Origin: Acidobacteriota bacterium
Lineage (GTDB): Bacteria > Acidobacteriota > UBA6911 > RPQK01 > JAPXNP01
Length of the DNA: 46,946 bases
Assembly (NCBI GenBank): GCA_020350445.1
Contig: CP070717.1
Span: 4,144,902 to 4,191,847, forward strand
Reading direction: 5' to 3'
Shown: piece by piece, positions 15,605-24,446 of the stretch
Layout of the letters: each line of letters begins with the position of its first letter
How positions within the stretch are numbered: the first letter of the stretch is position 1
Position numbers and translations under genes: made by a program
The notes under the pieces: model-generated
Database searches by the model: none
What the model saw: only the letters and a program-made list of their open reading frames with translations
What the model was told of the DNA's origin: nothing

Positions 15605-17979
15605 GGGAATCTTTCAGCCATTGTATGACTTTTCCAGAATCGCTGGACAACGGCCTTGAGCTGTTCAGGGCCCCTGACGTGAACGGGCTTCCATTCCCGG
15701 GGGAAGAGGCTCCGATAGCGGTAGCTGCCAAACCGTTCGTCGATAAGCAAGACGACTCCTCGATCGTGTTCGGAGCGGATGACTCTTCCGGCTGCCTGCA
15801 AGACACGGTTGAATCCGGGGTAGGTGTAGGAAAAGTCAAATCCAGACGTTTCCTGACGGTCAAAGTACTCGCGGATCAGCTGTCTTTCAGCACAGATTGC
15901 AGGTAATCCGACCGAGACAATTACTGCTCCGGTCAGGCACTCGCCCACAAGGTCGATCCCTTCACCAAAAATGCCTCCCATCACAGCCAACCCGATGACC
16001 GAATGATCGGAGGACTGCTGGAATGCCTCGAGAAAGATCGCCCGCTCGGTTTCATCCATCGCTGGACTCTGGGCCAGCATTTCGAGATGAGGAAAGTCCC
16101 GGTTAAGGCTTGTTTCCACCATGTTGAGATACTCGTAGGAAGGGAAGAACAGGAGATAGTTCCCGGTTCGAGCCTCCACGAAGGCCGCGATGTTTCGAGC
16201 GACATCGTCGACGGTACTCTCCCGCCGCGCATAAGTCGTTGCCACGGAGTTAGCGATCAGCAGGCACAGGTTTTCGGGTGGAAATGGAGAGGGAAGCCGC
16301 ACCTTATCCGATTCTTCCTCGAGCCCGAGCACCTGGGTGAAATACTGGGCCGGTGAAAGAGTAGCCGAAAAGAGTACGGTGGAACGGGCTTGTCGAAGGG
16401 CGGCGTTGAGTTGAGGGGACGCGTCGGTGCAGAAGAGCCGGATCTTGAGGTCTTTACCACCGCGTGTATAGATGGTGGAGTAGGTCTCGTTGTATTCGTC
16501 CGCCACCCGCAGGAATCGATTGACGGTGAAAACAAGCTCTCTCAAGGCTTCTCGGAACGGAAACTCACGACTGGCTTTGAAAGGGAGCCAGGGTTCGGCG
16601 GCATGAATGAACTTCCGAAGCGAAGGAAGTAAATGATCGGGTTGGGAGGTCTGGGTGATCGTCGTCTCTGATCCTTCCAGTGTGCGCTGGATTTTCAGCA
16701 GCTGAGTGTTGATGGCGGAGAGCTTCCTGGCGAGACCCGGGAGCTGCTTGCGCAGTTGTCGGCGTAGCCCGAGAAACTGGCTCTTCTCGATCTCGGCCGA
16801 GAACATCTCTCGGGAGCGGTCGACCAGGTTGTGTGCTTCGTCGATGAGGAAGGTGAACTGGCGGTTTTCTTCGAGCAAAAGACGCCGAAGTGTCACTCGT
16901 GGGTCGAAGGCATAGTTGTAGTCCCCGACTACGGCATCGGCAATCAACGTTCCTTCCAGAGAGAGCTCGAATGGACAGACCGTGTTCTTCTGAGCGATCG
17001 TTTCGATTGTCTCGCGGTTCAGTGCCTCAACTTCGAGAAGTTGATCGATTGCTGCATCAACCCGATCGTAGTATCCCCTGGCGAACCCACAGTCTTCGCC
17101 GTTACAGGCCTTCTCAGGATTGAAGCAGATCTTGTCCTTAGCGGTGAGTTCGAGATGGCGGATATGGATTCCCTTCTCTCGGAAGGTCCGGAACGTTTCT
17201 GAAGCGGTGATCCTTCCTGTATTGCGTGCCGTCAGGTAGAGGAGGCCCTCCGTCGAACCTTCAGCAAGGGCCTTCAGGGCGGGGAACAGTACGGCCATCG
17301 TCTTGCCGATACCAGTGGGGGCTTGAGCGAGCAGCTGTTTCCCGTCACGCAAAGTCCGGTAGACTGCGACCGCCATCTCGCGCTGGCCCTTTCGGAAAGC
17401 GCCGAACGGGAATCCGGCCGAGATAATGCTGTCGTTTCTGAGCGTGGCCCATCTTCCGAGCTGCTGTTCCTGCAGAATGTATCGATCGATCAGAGCGTTG
17501 AAGAAGACTTCCAGTTCCGACGCTTCGAAGCAGCGTTTAAGCGTCAATGCCTTCCGTGAATCGAGCTGATAGTAGGTCAGGTGCGTCTCCACGGGAACAA
17601 TGTCAAAACAAAGGTTGTACAGGTGGGAATAGACCTGGGACTGCCCCCAATGGCGAATGTTGTCCCGCTCCTTCATTTCGGAGAGGTCTTGGCGTGTCGT
17701 CTTGATTTCCTCAATGATTACCCGATCAGAGTCCCTGTAAACTCCATCGATACGGCCTCCAATCTCCAGGTGACAACCTTGTCTGTCGAGTTCGATCGCG
17801 ATAGGGACCTCGGCGGTATATTCCGGCGGACGGCTCTTCTGGATCTTCTGGTGTGCACGGATCGCTGCAATGGGATGTGTGGAGTCCCAGACATCGATAA
17901 CCAGGTCGCCTGATCGTAGGAATCGTTCGACCAGGGCACGAACCGATATCTTCAACGATCGGGACGCGGAGGACTCCAT
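15601..17979 (-). CDS. PD-(D/E)XK nuclease fused to DinG/XPD-like Fe-S helicase
   Basis: Predicted 792-residue superfamily 2 DNA helicase. An N-terminal RecB/Cas4-like nuclease domain (about 50-140) shows GRIDG (Asp78), EEIK (Glu91, Lys93) and QSQVY (Gln113, Tyr117). The helicase core has Walker A APTGIGKT (220-227), four cysteines that could hold an iron-sulfur cluster (285, 292, 297, 335), DEAH (380-383) and motif VI QAAGRVIRSEHDRG near the end. The ATG at 17979 is chosen: no Shine-Dalgarno is present, but an extended -10 box (TGCCATAAT) lies 9 nt upstream, suggesting a leaderless mRNA. A TTG start at 18057 is less likely. It is coupled to the downstream exonuclease/GIY-YIG gene by ATGA overlap. 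The likely role is repair of structured or damaged DNA. Confidence 0.9.
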   Translation of the reverse strand: MESSASRSLKISVRALVERFLRSGDLVIDVWDSTHPIAAIRAHQKIQKSRPPEYTAEVPIAIELDRQGCHLEIGGRIDGVYRDSDRVIIEEIKTTRQDLSEMKERDNIRHWGQSQVYSHLYNLCFDIVPVETHLTYYQLDSRKALTLKRCFEASELEVFFNALIDRYILQEQQLGRWATLRNDSIISAGFPFGAFRKGQREMAVAVYRTLRDGKQLLAQAPTGIGKTMAVLFPALKALAEGSTEGLLYLTARNTGRITASETFRTFREKGIHIRHLELTAKDKICFNPEKACNGEDCGFARGYYDRVDAAIDQLLEVEALNRETIETIAQKNTVCPFELSLEGTLIADAVVGDYNYAFDPRVTLRRLLLEENRQFTFLIDEAHNLVDRSREMFSAEIEKSQFLGLRRQLRKQLPGLARKLSAINTQLLKIQRTLEGSETTITQTSQPDHLLPSLRKFIHAAEPWLPFKASREFPFREALRELVFTVNRFLRVADEYNETYSTIYTRGGKDLKIRLFCTDASPQLNAALRQARSTVLFSATLSPAQYFTQVLGLEEESDKVRLPSPFPPENLCLLIANSVATTYARRESTVDDVARNIAAFVEARTGNYLLFFPSYEYLNMVETSLNRDFPHLEMLAQSPAMDETERAIFLEAFQQSSDHSVIGLAVMGGIFGEGIDLVGECLTGAVIVSVGLPAICAERQLIREYFDRQETSGFDFSYTYPGFNRVLQAAGRVIRSEHDRGVVLLIDERFGSYRYRSLFPREWKPVHVRGPEQLKAVVQRFWKSHTMAERFP

Positions 17980-17988
17980 AGAAATCGG

Positions 17989-17997
17989 ATTATGGCA
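17989..17997 (-). promoter_or_regulatory. Extended -10 promoter, likely leaderless
   Basis: On the minus strand, TGC followed by CATAAT (5 of 6 to consensus) ends 9 nt before the helicase ATG. No good -35 is visible, which the TG extension can compensate. Transcription would begin within a few bases of the start codon. Confidence 0.45.
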
Positions 17998-18034
17998 GTT
18001 TTCTCTGTCTAGTGTGCTCCGGCAGCACTTGTTA

Positions 18035-18063
18035 TTGAACTTGACTGAATCGACCAATAAGAT
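18035..18063 (+). promoter_or_regulatory. Possible sigma70 promoter for the subtilase gene
   Basis: TTGAAC (18035-18040) and TAAGAT (18058-18063) are spaced by 17 bp upstream of the subtilase start at 18104. Each matches 4 of 6 consensus positions. The predicted leader is about 33 nt and includes AAGGGG. Confidence 0.4.
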
Positions 18064-18103
18064 CTAACGTATTGCCAAATTCACTAAGAAGGGGATCCTC
18101 CTC

Positions 18104-19483
18104 ATGAAAGTTCGATTCAGATTACTCTTCCTGTTGACGGTTACGCTCCTTTTGAGCGGCCTTATCTTTGGGCACCCGAGCGGCGGCCCGCCATTCAGGA
18201 GTGGTGAAGTCGCGGTTTACGCAGACCCAGCCGAACTTCAGGACTATACCGTCAGCAAGTTTCTTCCCTTTTCCGGGATCAGTATCGTCCAGGTCGAATC
18301 CGGCCGAGAGTGGGGGGAGGTCCAGAGCCTTCAGCGTCGCGGTTTCAAAGCCGGCCTCAATCGCAAGGCGATAGCCTTTGCCACGGCTAACGATGCCTTT
18401 TATCAGCCTTATCAGTGGCATCTCACCGCGGTACAAGCTGAAGAAGCCTGGGACGTTACCCGCGGGCTGGGTGTGACAGTGGCCGTATTGGACACAGGAT
18501 TGAGACTGGGAGGACCGGATGGGGTTTTCAGCATCGTCTCACCTTACGATGCAGTCGATGGCGATTCGGATCCAACGGATGTCGATGGGCATGGAACCCA
18601 TGTTTCCGGCACGATCGCTCAAACAACGAATAACGGGATCGGAGTTGCTGGACTGGCCTATGAGGCTTCGATCATGCCGGTCAAGGTCTTGGATGATTCG
18701 GGTTCAGGCAGCTTTGCGGATATCAGTGAAGGGATCTACTACGCTGTCGCAAACGGTGCCTCTGTGATCAATATGAGCCTCGGTACGAACGCCCGCTTCG
18801 CTCTGACCAGTGACCCGGTTATGGATCCGGCCCTGGAGCATGCCTATAACAGTAACGTCACCGTAGTCTGTGCATCGGGCAATGATGGAAGTCGGAACAA
18901 TGTCAGCTATCCTGCCATCCATCCGCTGACGATTGCCGTCGGAGCGACCGATTACAGGAACAGCGTGGTCCGCTATTCGAATCGGGGGCAGGGACTTGAT
19001 CTTGTGGCACCGGGTGGTGATACATCGAAAGATCTGAATGGCGATGGATATGGTGACGGGGTGTTGCAGGAGACCTTTGGTGGTTCTCCCCCGAGTTGGG
19101 GGTATTACTTCTACCAGGGAACTTCAATGGCCAGCCCTCATGTCGCAGCTGCGGCTGCTCTTCTGTACTCCTATGGCGTGACCTCGGCCGAGGAGGTCAG
19201 GACACAACTCCTGGAATCAGCTCTGGATGTCGGTGACGCCGGTGTGGACTCGACTTCGGGTCACGGACTGCTACAAGCACACAGCGCTCTCACCTGGACG
19301 TCAGATCCAGGCGGAGGTGGAGGAGGCGGTGGTGGTTGCACCGACAATGACGGGGATGGATTCTGCGTCCCGGACGACTGCAATGACAACAACGCGAGTG
19401 TATTCCCTGGCGCCAATGACACTAAGGGCAGACCAGGTCGTGACGGGATCGACAATGACTGCAACGGCACTCCTGATGCTTAG
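18104..19483 (+). CDS. Secreted subtilisin-like (S8) protease with MopE-like C-terminal motif
   Basis: Exported serine protease of 459 residues. A signal peptide covers about 1-23, a short pro-region about 30-95, and the S8 domain about 105-398. The catalytic residues are Asp130 (VLDTG), His163 (HGTHVSGT) and Ser341 (GTSMASPH), with Asn260 as the oxyanion-hole residue (CASGND). Nine glycines (403-411) link to a Cys- and Asp-rich tail (412-459) with CTDNDGDGFCVPDDCNDNN and DGIDNDCNG, the pattern of the MopE-type putative metal-binding motif. The tail could bind calcium or copper or tether the enzyme at the surface. The start has AAGGGG about 11 nt upstream. It is divergent from the helicase operon and about 110 bp before the next plus-strand gene. 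Confidence 0.93.
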   Translation: MKVRFRLLFLLTVTLLLSGLIFGHPSGGPPFRSGEVAVYADPAELQDYTVSKFLPFSGISIVQVESGREWGEVQSLQRRGFKAGLNRKAIAFATANDAFYQPYQWHLTAVQAEEAWDVTRGLGVTVAVLDTGLRLGGPDGVFSIVSPYDAVDGDSDPTDVDGHGTHVSGTIAQTTNNGIGVAGLAYEASIMPVKVLDDSGSGSFADISEGIYYAVANGASVINMSLGTNARFALTSDPVMDPALEHAYNSNVTVVCASGNDGSRNNVSYPAIHPLTIAVGATDYRNSVVRYSNRGQGLDLVAPGGDTSKDLNGDGYGDGVLQETFGGSPPSWGYYFYQGTSMASPHVAAAAALLYSYGVTSAEEVRTQLLESALDVGDAGVDSTSGHGLLQAHSALTWTSDPGGGGGGGGGCTDNDGDGFCVPDDCNDNNASVFPGANDTKGRPGRDGIDNDCNGTPDA

Positions 19484-19591
19484 TTCTTGATTCTTGCCAG
19501 CGTTCGAATGGGGAAGTTTGGGTGGGCAGCCTCTCCGGGATCCAGTGTCTCCGCGATGGATTAATCCCGAAGATGCCAGTATGCTCTCCCG

Positions 19592-21193
19592 ATGAGGAGA
19601 ATTTCCCCGTGGGTGTTCTGGCTGCTTCTGGTTTCTTGTTCGAGTGTACCCGAGTATCCGGAGGCTCCTTTCCAGGAAGCTGAGTCCAAGTCCCATTTCG
19701 TCAGGGAAGGGCTGAGCCGCTGCCAACGGTTTGTGGAAGGGTGGTTGGCCGAGTCAGATCCGGGCACAGGGCTGATCCCCAGAAATCTCGAGCGCGATCG
19801 CGATCTCTGGGTTCCCAACGACTCCGCTGCCGACAACTATCCCTTCATGGTACTGACCACCTTCTACACCGATGAGGCTCTTTTCCGGGGCCGGATGGTT
19901 GACATCCTGGAGACTGAGCAGAAACTGACGAATCGGCTGGGTCCGCTTCCAGATACGTATCGTTTCTCCGAAGGGGAATTCCGTTACGAACAAATGGATC
20001 TTGATCGGATCACCTTCGGCGCGTCAGAGTACGTCAAGGACGGCTTGCTGCCTGTCACCGAACTGCTCGGCCCCACACCCTGGTCGAAGCGTTTGCTTGA
20101 AATGCTCGATGAAATCTGGGCGCAGGCTTCCTTTGATACGCCTTATGGGCCGATCGTTTCGGAAAGCGCAGAGGTGAACGGTGAGATGCTTCAGACCCTG
20201 TCGAGGATCTACTGGATGACCGGGGACGAGAAGTATCTCGAATGGGCGCTCCGTCTCGGAGATTATTACCTGTTGGGAAATCATCATCCAACCCGCGATT
20301 TCGAAAGCTTGAGGCTGAGGGACCATGGTTGTGAAGTGGTTTCGGGATTGTGCGAACTCTATGCCACACTAAGCGTGGCAAACCCGGAGAAACAGGAGGA
20401 ATACAAGCCCCTTCTTCACGAAATGCTCGATCGGATTCTCGAAGTGGGACGCAACTCGGACGGGCTCTTCTACAACGTCATCGATCCGCGCGATGGCACC
20501 ATTCTGAACGAGGCTCTGGCCGATACCTTTGGCTATACGCTCAACGGGTACTACACCGTGTATCTGGTCGATCATGTGGAACGTTACCGGGCGGCAGTGA
20601 TTCAAGTCCTCGAAGCCCTCGAGATGGGGTATCCGGACTACAGCTGGGAAGAGGGGAGTGCCGATGGGGATGCCGATGCCATTGAAAGTGCGCTGAATCT
20701 CTACAACCGTGAACCCATCGATTCCTCAGCCCACTGGATTGACCGGCAGATCCAGACCATGTGGTCGAAGCAGCAGCCGAGCGGCGTGATTGAAGGGTGG
20801 CACGGCGATGGCAATTTCGCGAGAACGACGCTGATGTATGTTCTTTGGAAGAGTGCCGGGGTCTACCTGAAGCCTTGGCGCGATGATCTGAGCTGGGGCG
20901 CCACGATTCAGGATGGAACTCTGTTTCTCAGTTTCGCGGCGGAGGGGCCTTGGAAAGGGCGGGTGTTTTTCGATTTTGATCGCCACCGAACGGGTATGAA
21001 GTTGCCCTTTGACTGGCCGAGAATCAACCAGTTTCCCGAGTGGTATCCGGTGAAGAAGGATCAGGACTACTCCCTTCATCTCATGGGTGAAGATCGTATC
21101 CGGATCGTAACTGGGAGTGAACTGATCGATGGTATCGATCTGGAACTTCAACCGGGTGAGCGCCGCCTGGTGGTCTCAGGTCCGAAAGGCTAG
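19592..21193 (+). CDS. Lipoprotein with predicted alpha/alpha-barrel (glycosidase-like) domain
   Basis: Not recognised as a named family. The 533-residue product has a lipoprotein signal (FWLLLVSCSS, Cys16). The body is rich in paired helices with Trp, Tyr, Asp and His, as in six-hairpin glycosidases and related enzymes: SAADNYPFMVLTTFYTDEA (about 74-92), ARLL-type helices through the middle, and SSAHWIDRQIQTMWSKQQ (about 381-398). The last 110 residues look like a beta-sandwich (GATIQDGTLFLSFAAEG and following strands). This architecture would suit a carbohydrate-active enzyme at the outer membrane or periplasm, but no catalytic pair was identified. It may be co-transcribed with the preceding subtilase. 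It converges on a Gfo/Idh gene across a long hairpin. Confidence 0.75.
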   Translation: MRRISPWVFWLLLVSCSSVPEYPEAPFQEAESKSHFVREGLSRCQRFVEGWLAESDPGTGLIPRNLERDRDLWVPNDSAADNYPFMVLTTFYTDEALFRGRMVDILETEQKLTNRLGPLPDTYRFSEGEFRYEQMDLDRITFGASEYVKDGLLPVTELLGPTPWSKRLLEMLDEIWAQASFDTPYGPIVSESAEVNGEMLQTLSRIYWMTGDEKYLEWALRLGDYYLLGNHHPTRDFESLRLRDHGCEVVSGLCELYATLSVANPEKQEEYKPLLHEMLDRILEVGRNSDGLFYNVIDPRDGTILNEALADTFGYTLNGYYTVYLVDHVERYRAAVIQVLEALEMGYPDYSWEEGSADGDADAIESALNLYNREPIDSSAHWIDRQIQTMWSKQQPSGVIEGWHGDGNFARTTLMYVLWKSAGVYLKPWRDDLSWGATIQDGTLFLSFAAEGPWKGRVFFDFDRHRTGMKLPFDWPRINQFPEWYPVKKDQDYSLHLMGEDRIRIVTGSELIDGIDLELQPGERRLVVSGPKG

Positions 21194-21210
21194 GTTCCCT
21201 TGAGGCAGCG

Positions 21211-21283
21211 CCCACAGAACCCACAGAATGTTTGGCCATGTCCTTCGACGCGGAAGGACCAATGCTTCTGTGGAGTCTGTGGG
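21211..21283. terminator. Long imperfect hairpin between convergent genes
   Basis: CCCACAGAACCCACAGAA (21211-21228) pairs with TTCTGTGGAGTCTGTGGG (21266-21283) with two mismatches. An inner stem GTCCTTC/GAAGGAC sits in the loop. The left arm is itself two tandem copies of the 9-mer CCCACAGAA. Position suggests a bidirectional terminator, without a U-run. Confidence 0.5.
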
Positions 21284-21307
21284 CTGTTCTAGTGGTCCAC
21301 AGCTTTC

Positions 21308-22564
21308 TTAAGCTCGTTCGACTGACTCGGTATCCTTGTTCCACTTCAGGTAGGCGCGATCGCGGAAAGAATCGACACCCATCATGGTGACGACCACGCC
21401 GTAGTATCCAAGCGAGGCATCACAGCGCAGTTCCTCGCCCGAGCGGATTGCCTGCTGCAGGTTGCGGTGATGCAGGGTGACGTCCTCGGCGCCCTTCTTC
21501 TTGTATTTGATGATCTCTCCTCCGGCGGCACCGGTAGCCGGGTTGATCACGTCGGCGCTGGTGGCCCGCTGAGGACTGATTTCGAAGCCTTCCCGAGTGA
21601 ACTCGAGGGTCGCTTTGTGGCCCCGGATGACGTGGCGAATCGGTGTGTCGTTAGCCATCGAAGCAATCAACACAACTGTCGGACCACCTGGATAGTCGGC
21701 CATGATGTTAAAGGTCTCGGGAATCTCCGCAACACTGTTCGGGAAATTGTAGGTTCCGCCGCTTCCCACTGTGTAATCGGGGAACTTGAGGTCGGCTGCC
21801 TTCAGGATTCGCGTGACTCGATGGATGAACAGGTCGGTTGCCACGCCACCCGAGTAGTCCCAGTAGCGTCTCCACTGGAAGAATCGGCGCGGATCCCAGG
21901 GGCGCTTCGGTGCCGGACCAAGCCAGGCATCCCAGTCGAGATTGACACCCGGTTTTGCATCAAGATCGATATCGTAGGCCCAGAAATCGCCGACGTAATT
22001 CCTGGAATAGTCGATCTGAGCCTGCACAACCTTTCCGAGAGCATCCTTCTTGATGTAGTCGCGGGCTACCTCGTAGGACTCGTCCGACATCCCCTGGACT
22101 CCAACCTGCAGCTTCAACCCCGTTTCCTTGACCTTCTTGACGACTTCCTTGGACTGTTCAATCGTATGGGTCATCGGCTTCTCGACGTATACGTGCTTGC
22201 CGGCATCGAGGGCGTCGAGGCACATCCGGTGGTGCCAGTGTTCCGGTGTCGCGATCAAGACATAGTCGACATCTTTGCGGGCGAGAACGTCCTTGTAATT
22301 CTTGTGGGGTTCACCACCCGTCTTGGCGGCAGCGGCGTCCAGTCGCTTCTGATAAATATCGCAGACAGCAACAATCTCGCAGTTGTCACTGTCCTTCATT
22401 TCGAGGAGTGCATCCATATGGGCATTGGACATTCCACCACAGCCGATAACTCCGATGCGCAGCTTCTCATTTGCACCCAGGACGGTTGATATTCTGGAGG
22501 AGCCCAGGCTTGCGGCAATCCCGGCACCCACTCCCACTTTGTTGATGAAATCTCGTCGGTTCAT
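21308..22564 (-). CDS. Gfo/Idh/MocA-family oxidoreductase with Tat signal
   Basis: NAD(P)-binding oxidoreductase of 418 residues. The N-terminus [19 protein letters not shown] has the twin-arginine pattern followed by a weakly hydrophobic helix, so it is probably exported folded, with cofactor bound. The Rossmann loop is GCGGMS (41-46). The EKP motif is at 128-130 ([10 protein letters not shown]). The C-terminal domain includes the [18 protein letters not shown] region (about 227-244), typical of the exported subgroup. Many such proteins act on glycosides or amino sugars; the substrate here is unknown. GAGGAGA precedes the ATG. It is divergent from glnS across 190 bp. Confidence 0.9.
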   Translation of the reverse strand: MNRRDFINKVGVGAGIAASLGSSRISTVLGANEKLRIGVIGCGGMSNAHMDALLEMKDSDNCEIVAVCDIYQKRLDAAAAKTGGEPHKNYKDVLARKDVDYVLIATPEHWHHRMCLDALDAGKHVYVEKPMTHTIEQSKEVVKKVKETGLKLQVGVQGMSDESYEVARDYIKKDALGKVVQAQIDYSRNYVGDFWAYDIDLDAKPGVNLDWDAWLGPAPKRPWDPRRFFQWRRYWDYSGGVATDLFIHRVTRILKAADLKFPDYTVGSGGTYNFPNSVAEIPETFNIMADYPGGPTVVLIASMANDTPIRHVIRGHKATLEFTREGFEISPQRATSADVINPATGAAGGEIIKYKKKGAEDVTLHHRNLQQAIRSGEELRCDASLGYYGVVVTMMGVDSFRDRAYLKWNKDTESVERA

Positions 22565-22740
22565 ATTCTTCTCCTCAGAAAACTCGGAATTCGCTGTACC
22601 GAAAATCTCAATGTAGACAATGAACGGATCGCATGCAAATTGGGAAAAGGAACGATCAAGGATTAATCTTGAAGGTGACGAGCGTGTAAGATGTTGCCTT
22701 GCGTCTAACGATTGAAGTATTCATGATCGGAGTAATAAGC

Positions 22741-22758
22741 ATGGGAGTAGTAGGATGA
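22741..22758 (+). other. Five-codon upstream reading frame overlapping the glnS start
   Basis: ATG GGA GTA GTA GGA TGA (MGVVG) has its own GGAG 8-9 nt upstream. Its TGA overlaps the glnS ATG as ATGA (22755-22758). This could couple glnS translation to the leader peptide. It may be coincidence, since the GTAGTAGGA run also serves as the glnS ribosome-binding region. Confidence 0.3.
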
Positions 22759-24446
22759 GTTCGAATGACCTGGCTCCAGGAAAAGACTTTATTCGAACGA
22801 TTGTTGATGCTGACATCGCGAAGGGGAAGAACGGGGGCAGGGTCCATACCCGGTTCCCTCCGGAGCCAAACGGTTATCTCCACATCGGCCACGCAAAATC
22901 AATCTGTCTGAACTTTGGACTCGCCGAAGAGTATGGCGGACTCTGTAATCTCAGGTTCGACGACACGAATCCGGTGAAGGAAGAGCAGGAATACGTCGAC
23001 TCGATAATCGCCGATCTGGAGTGGCTCGGTTTCGATTGGGAAGATCGACTTTTCTTCGCATCCGATTATTTTGACCAACTGCATGAATGGGCGGTCAAGT
23101 TGATCAGGGATGGGTAGGCCTATGTCGATAGCCTGAATGCCGATCAGATTCGTGAGTATCGGGGCACCCTGACCGAACCGGGAAAGAACAGCCCCTATCG
23201 GGAGCGCACGGCTGAAGAGAACCTCGAGCTTTTTGAAAAGATGCGGCGGGGAGAGTTCCCGGATGGATCCCATGTGTTGCGCGCCAAGATCGATATGGCC
23301 TCGCCAAACTTGAACATGAGGGATCCGGCGCTCTATCGGATCAAGCATGCCAGCCATCATCGGACGGGTGATAAGTGGTGTATCTACCCGATGTACGATT
23401 TTGCCCATGGACAGAGTGATTCAATCGAAAGGATTACGCATTCGATCTGTACCCTGGAGTTTGAAGATCACCGTCCACTTTACGACTGGTTCATCGAGCA
23501 TTTGGAGATCTTTGCTCCCCAGCAGATTGAGTTTGCTCGTCTGAATCTGACCTACACGGTCCTGAGTAAGCGAAAGCTCCTCGAACTGGTACAGGGCGGG
23601 TTTGTGTCCGGATGGGATGATCCGAGAATGCCGACGTTGAGTGGTCTCCGGCGGCGTGGCTACCCCCCGGCTTCGATCAGGCGTTTCTGTGATCGAATCG
23701 GTGTTGCCAAGCGCGATAGTGTTGTCGATATAGCACTTCTGGAACACACCATCCGGGAAGATATGAATAGGACGGCTCCGAGATTCATGGGGGTTGTCAA
23801 CCCGCTGCGGGTCGTGATCGAGAACTATCCGGAAGGCCAGGAGGAAGAACTCGACGCGGTCAACAACCCGGAGGATCCTGAGGCTGGAACGCGGAAGGTA
23901 CCCTTTTCCCGGGTCATATACATCGAAAGAGAGGACTTCAGAGAGGACCCGCCGAAGAAGTTCTTCCGTTTGGGTCCGGGCCGGGAAGTCCGTCTCAGAT
24001 ATGCGTACTTCATCACCTGTACCGGTTTCGAGAAGGATGAGAACGGGGAAATCGTTGAACTTCGCTGCCAGTACGATCCGGCAACGCGGGGAGGAGACGC
24101 TCCCGATGGTCGGAAGGTCAAGGGAACGATTCACTGGGTTTCGGCGACCCATGCCGTCGATGCCGAGGTCCGGCTCTATGATCGCCTGTTCTCGGTTGAA
24201 AACCCCTCCTCTGAGGACAATGACTTCAAGGAGTACCTGAATCCAAATTCTCTCGAGGTGTTGCCGGACTGCAAGCTGGAACCCGCGCTGGCTGAAATCG
24301 AGCCGGGGACGGAGGTCCAGTTTGAGAGGCGGGGCTATTTCTGCGTCGACTCAAAGGATTCCAAACCGGGACAGCTGGTCTTCAATAGGATCGTCGCTCT
24401 TCGAGACAGCTGGAAGAAGATCGAGCAGCAGAATCAGGGTCGCTAG
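22755..24446 (+). pseudogene. glnS: Glutaminyl-tRNA synthetase interrupted by one in-frame amber codon
   Basis: Class I synthetase that charges tRNA-Gln with glutamine. The frame runs 563 codons plus stop, close to the roughly 554 of E. coli GlnRS, and is intact except for TAG at codon 121 (23115-23117). Conserved features on both sides include [16 protein letters not shown] (HIGH 43-46), [18 protein letters not shown] (about 135-152), [13 protein letters not shown] and the KMSKS-type loop VLSKR (269-273). The stop replaces the variable residue before AYV in the G-x-AYVD motif, where relatives usually have Leu or Lys; TTG or AAG to TAG is one base change. Termination there would leave 120 residues without the anticodon-binding half. 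The last codon is also TAG, sharing the CTAG palindrome with kdsB. It is called a pseudogene for caution; sequencing error or readthrough remain possible. Confidence 0.9.
23115..23117 (+). other. In-frame amber codon within glnS
   Basis: The reading is GAT GGG TAG GCC TAT GTC GAT. The frame is open and conserved on both sides, so no frameshift is involved. The next in-frame ATG (23241) lacks a Shine-Dalgarno. Confidence 0.9.

Noticed and set aside
19310-19340. Glycine-codon run in the small subtilase as a repeat or contingency locus
   Set aside because: The Gly codons are mixed (GGA, GGC, GGT), so it is not a simple slippage tract. It reads as a normal interdomain linker.
21467-22489. A 340-codon open frame on the plus strand
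   Set aside because: It is antisense to the Gfo/Idh gene with Tat signal and shows no recognisable motif.
23115-23117. Reassigned TAG (sense codon in this organism)
   Set aside because: TAG ends several other genes here, including the RND gene (1138-1140), the lipoprotein gene (9019-9021), kdsB, the CRTAC1 gene and glnS itself, so TAG is an ordinary stop.
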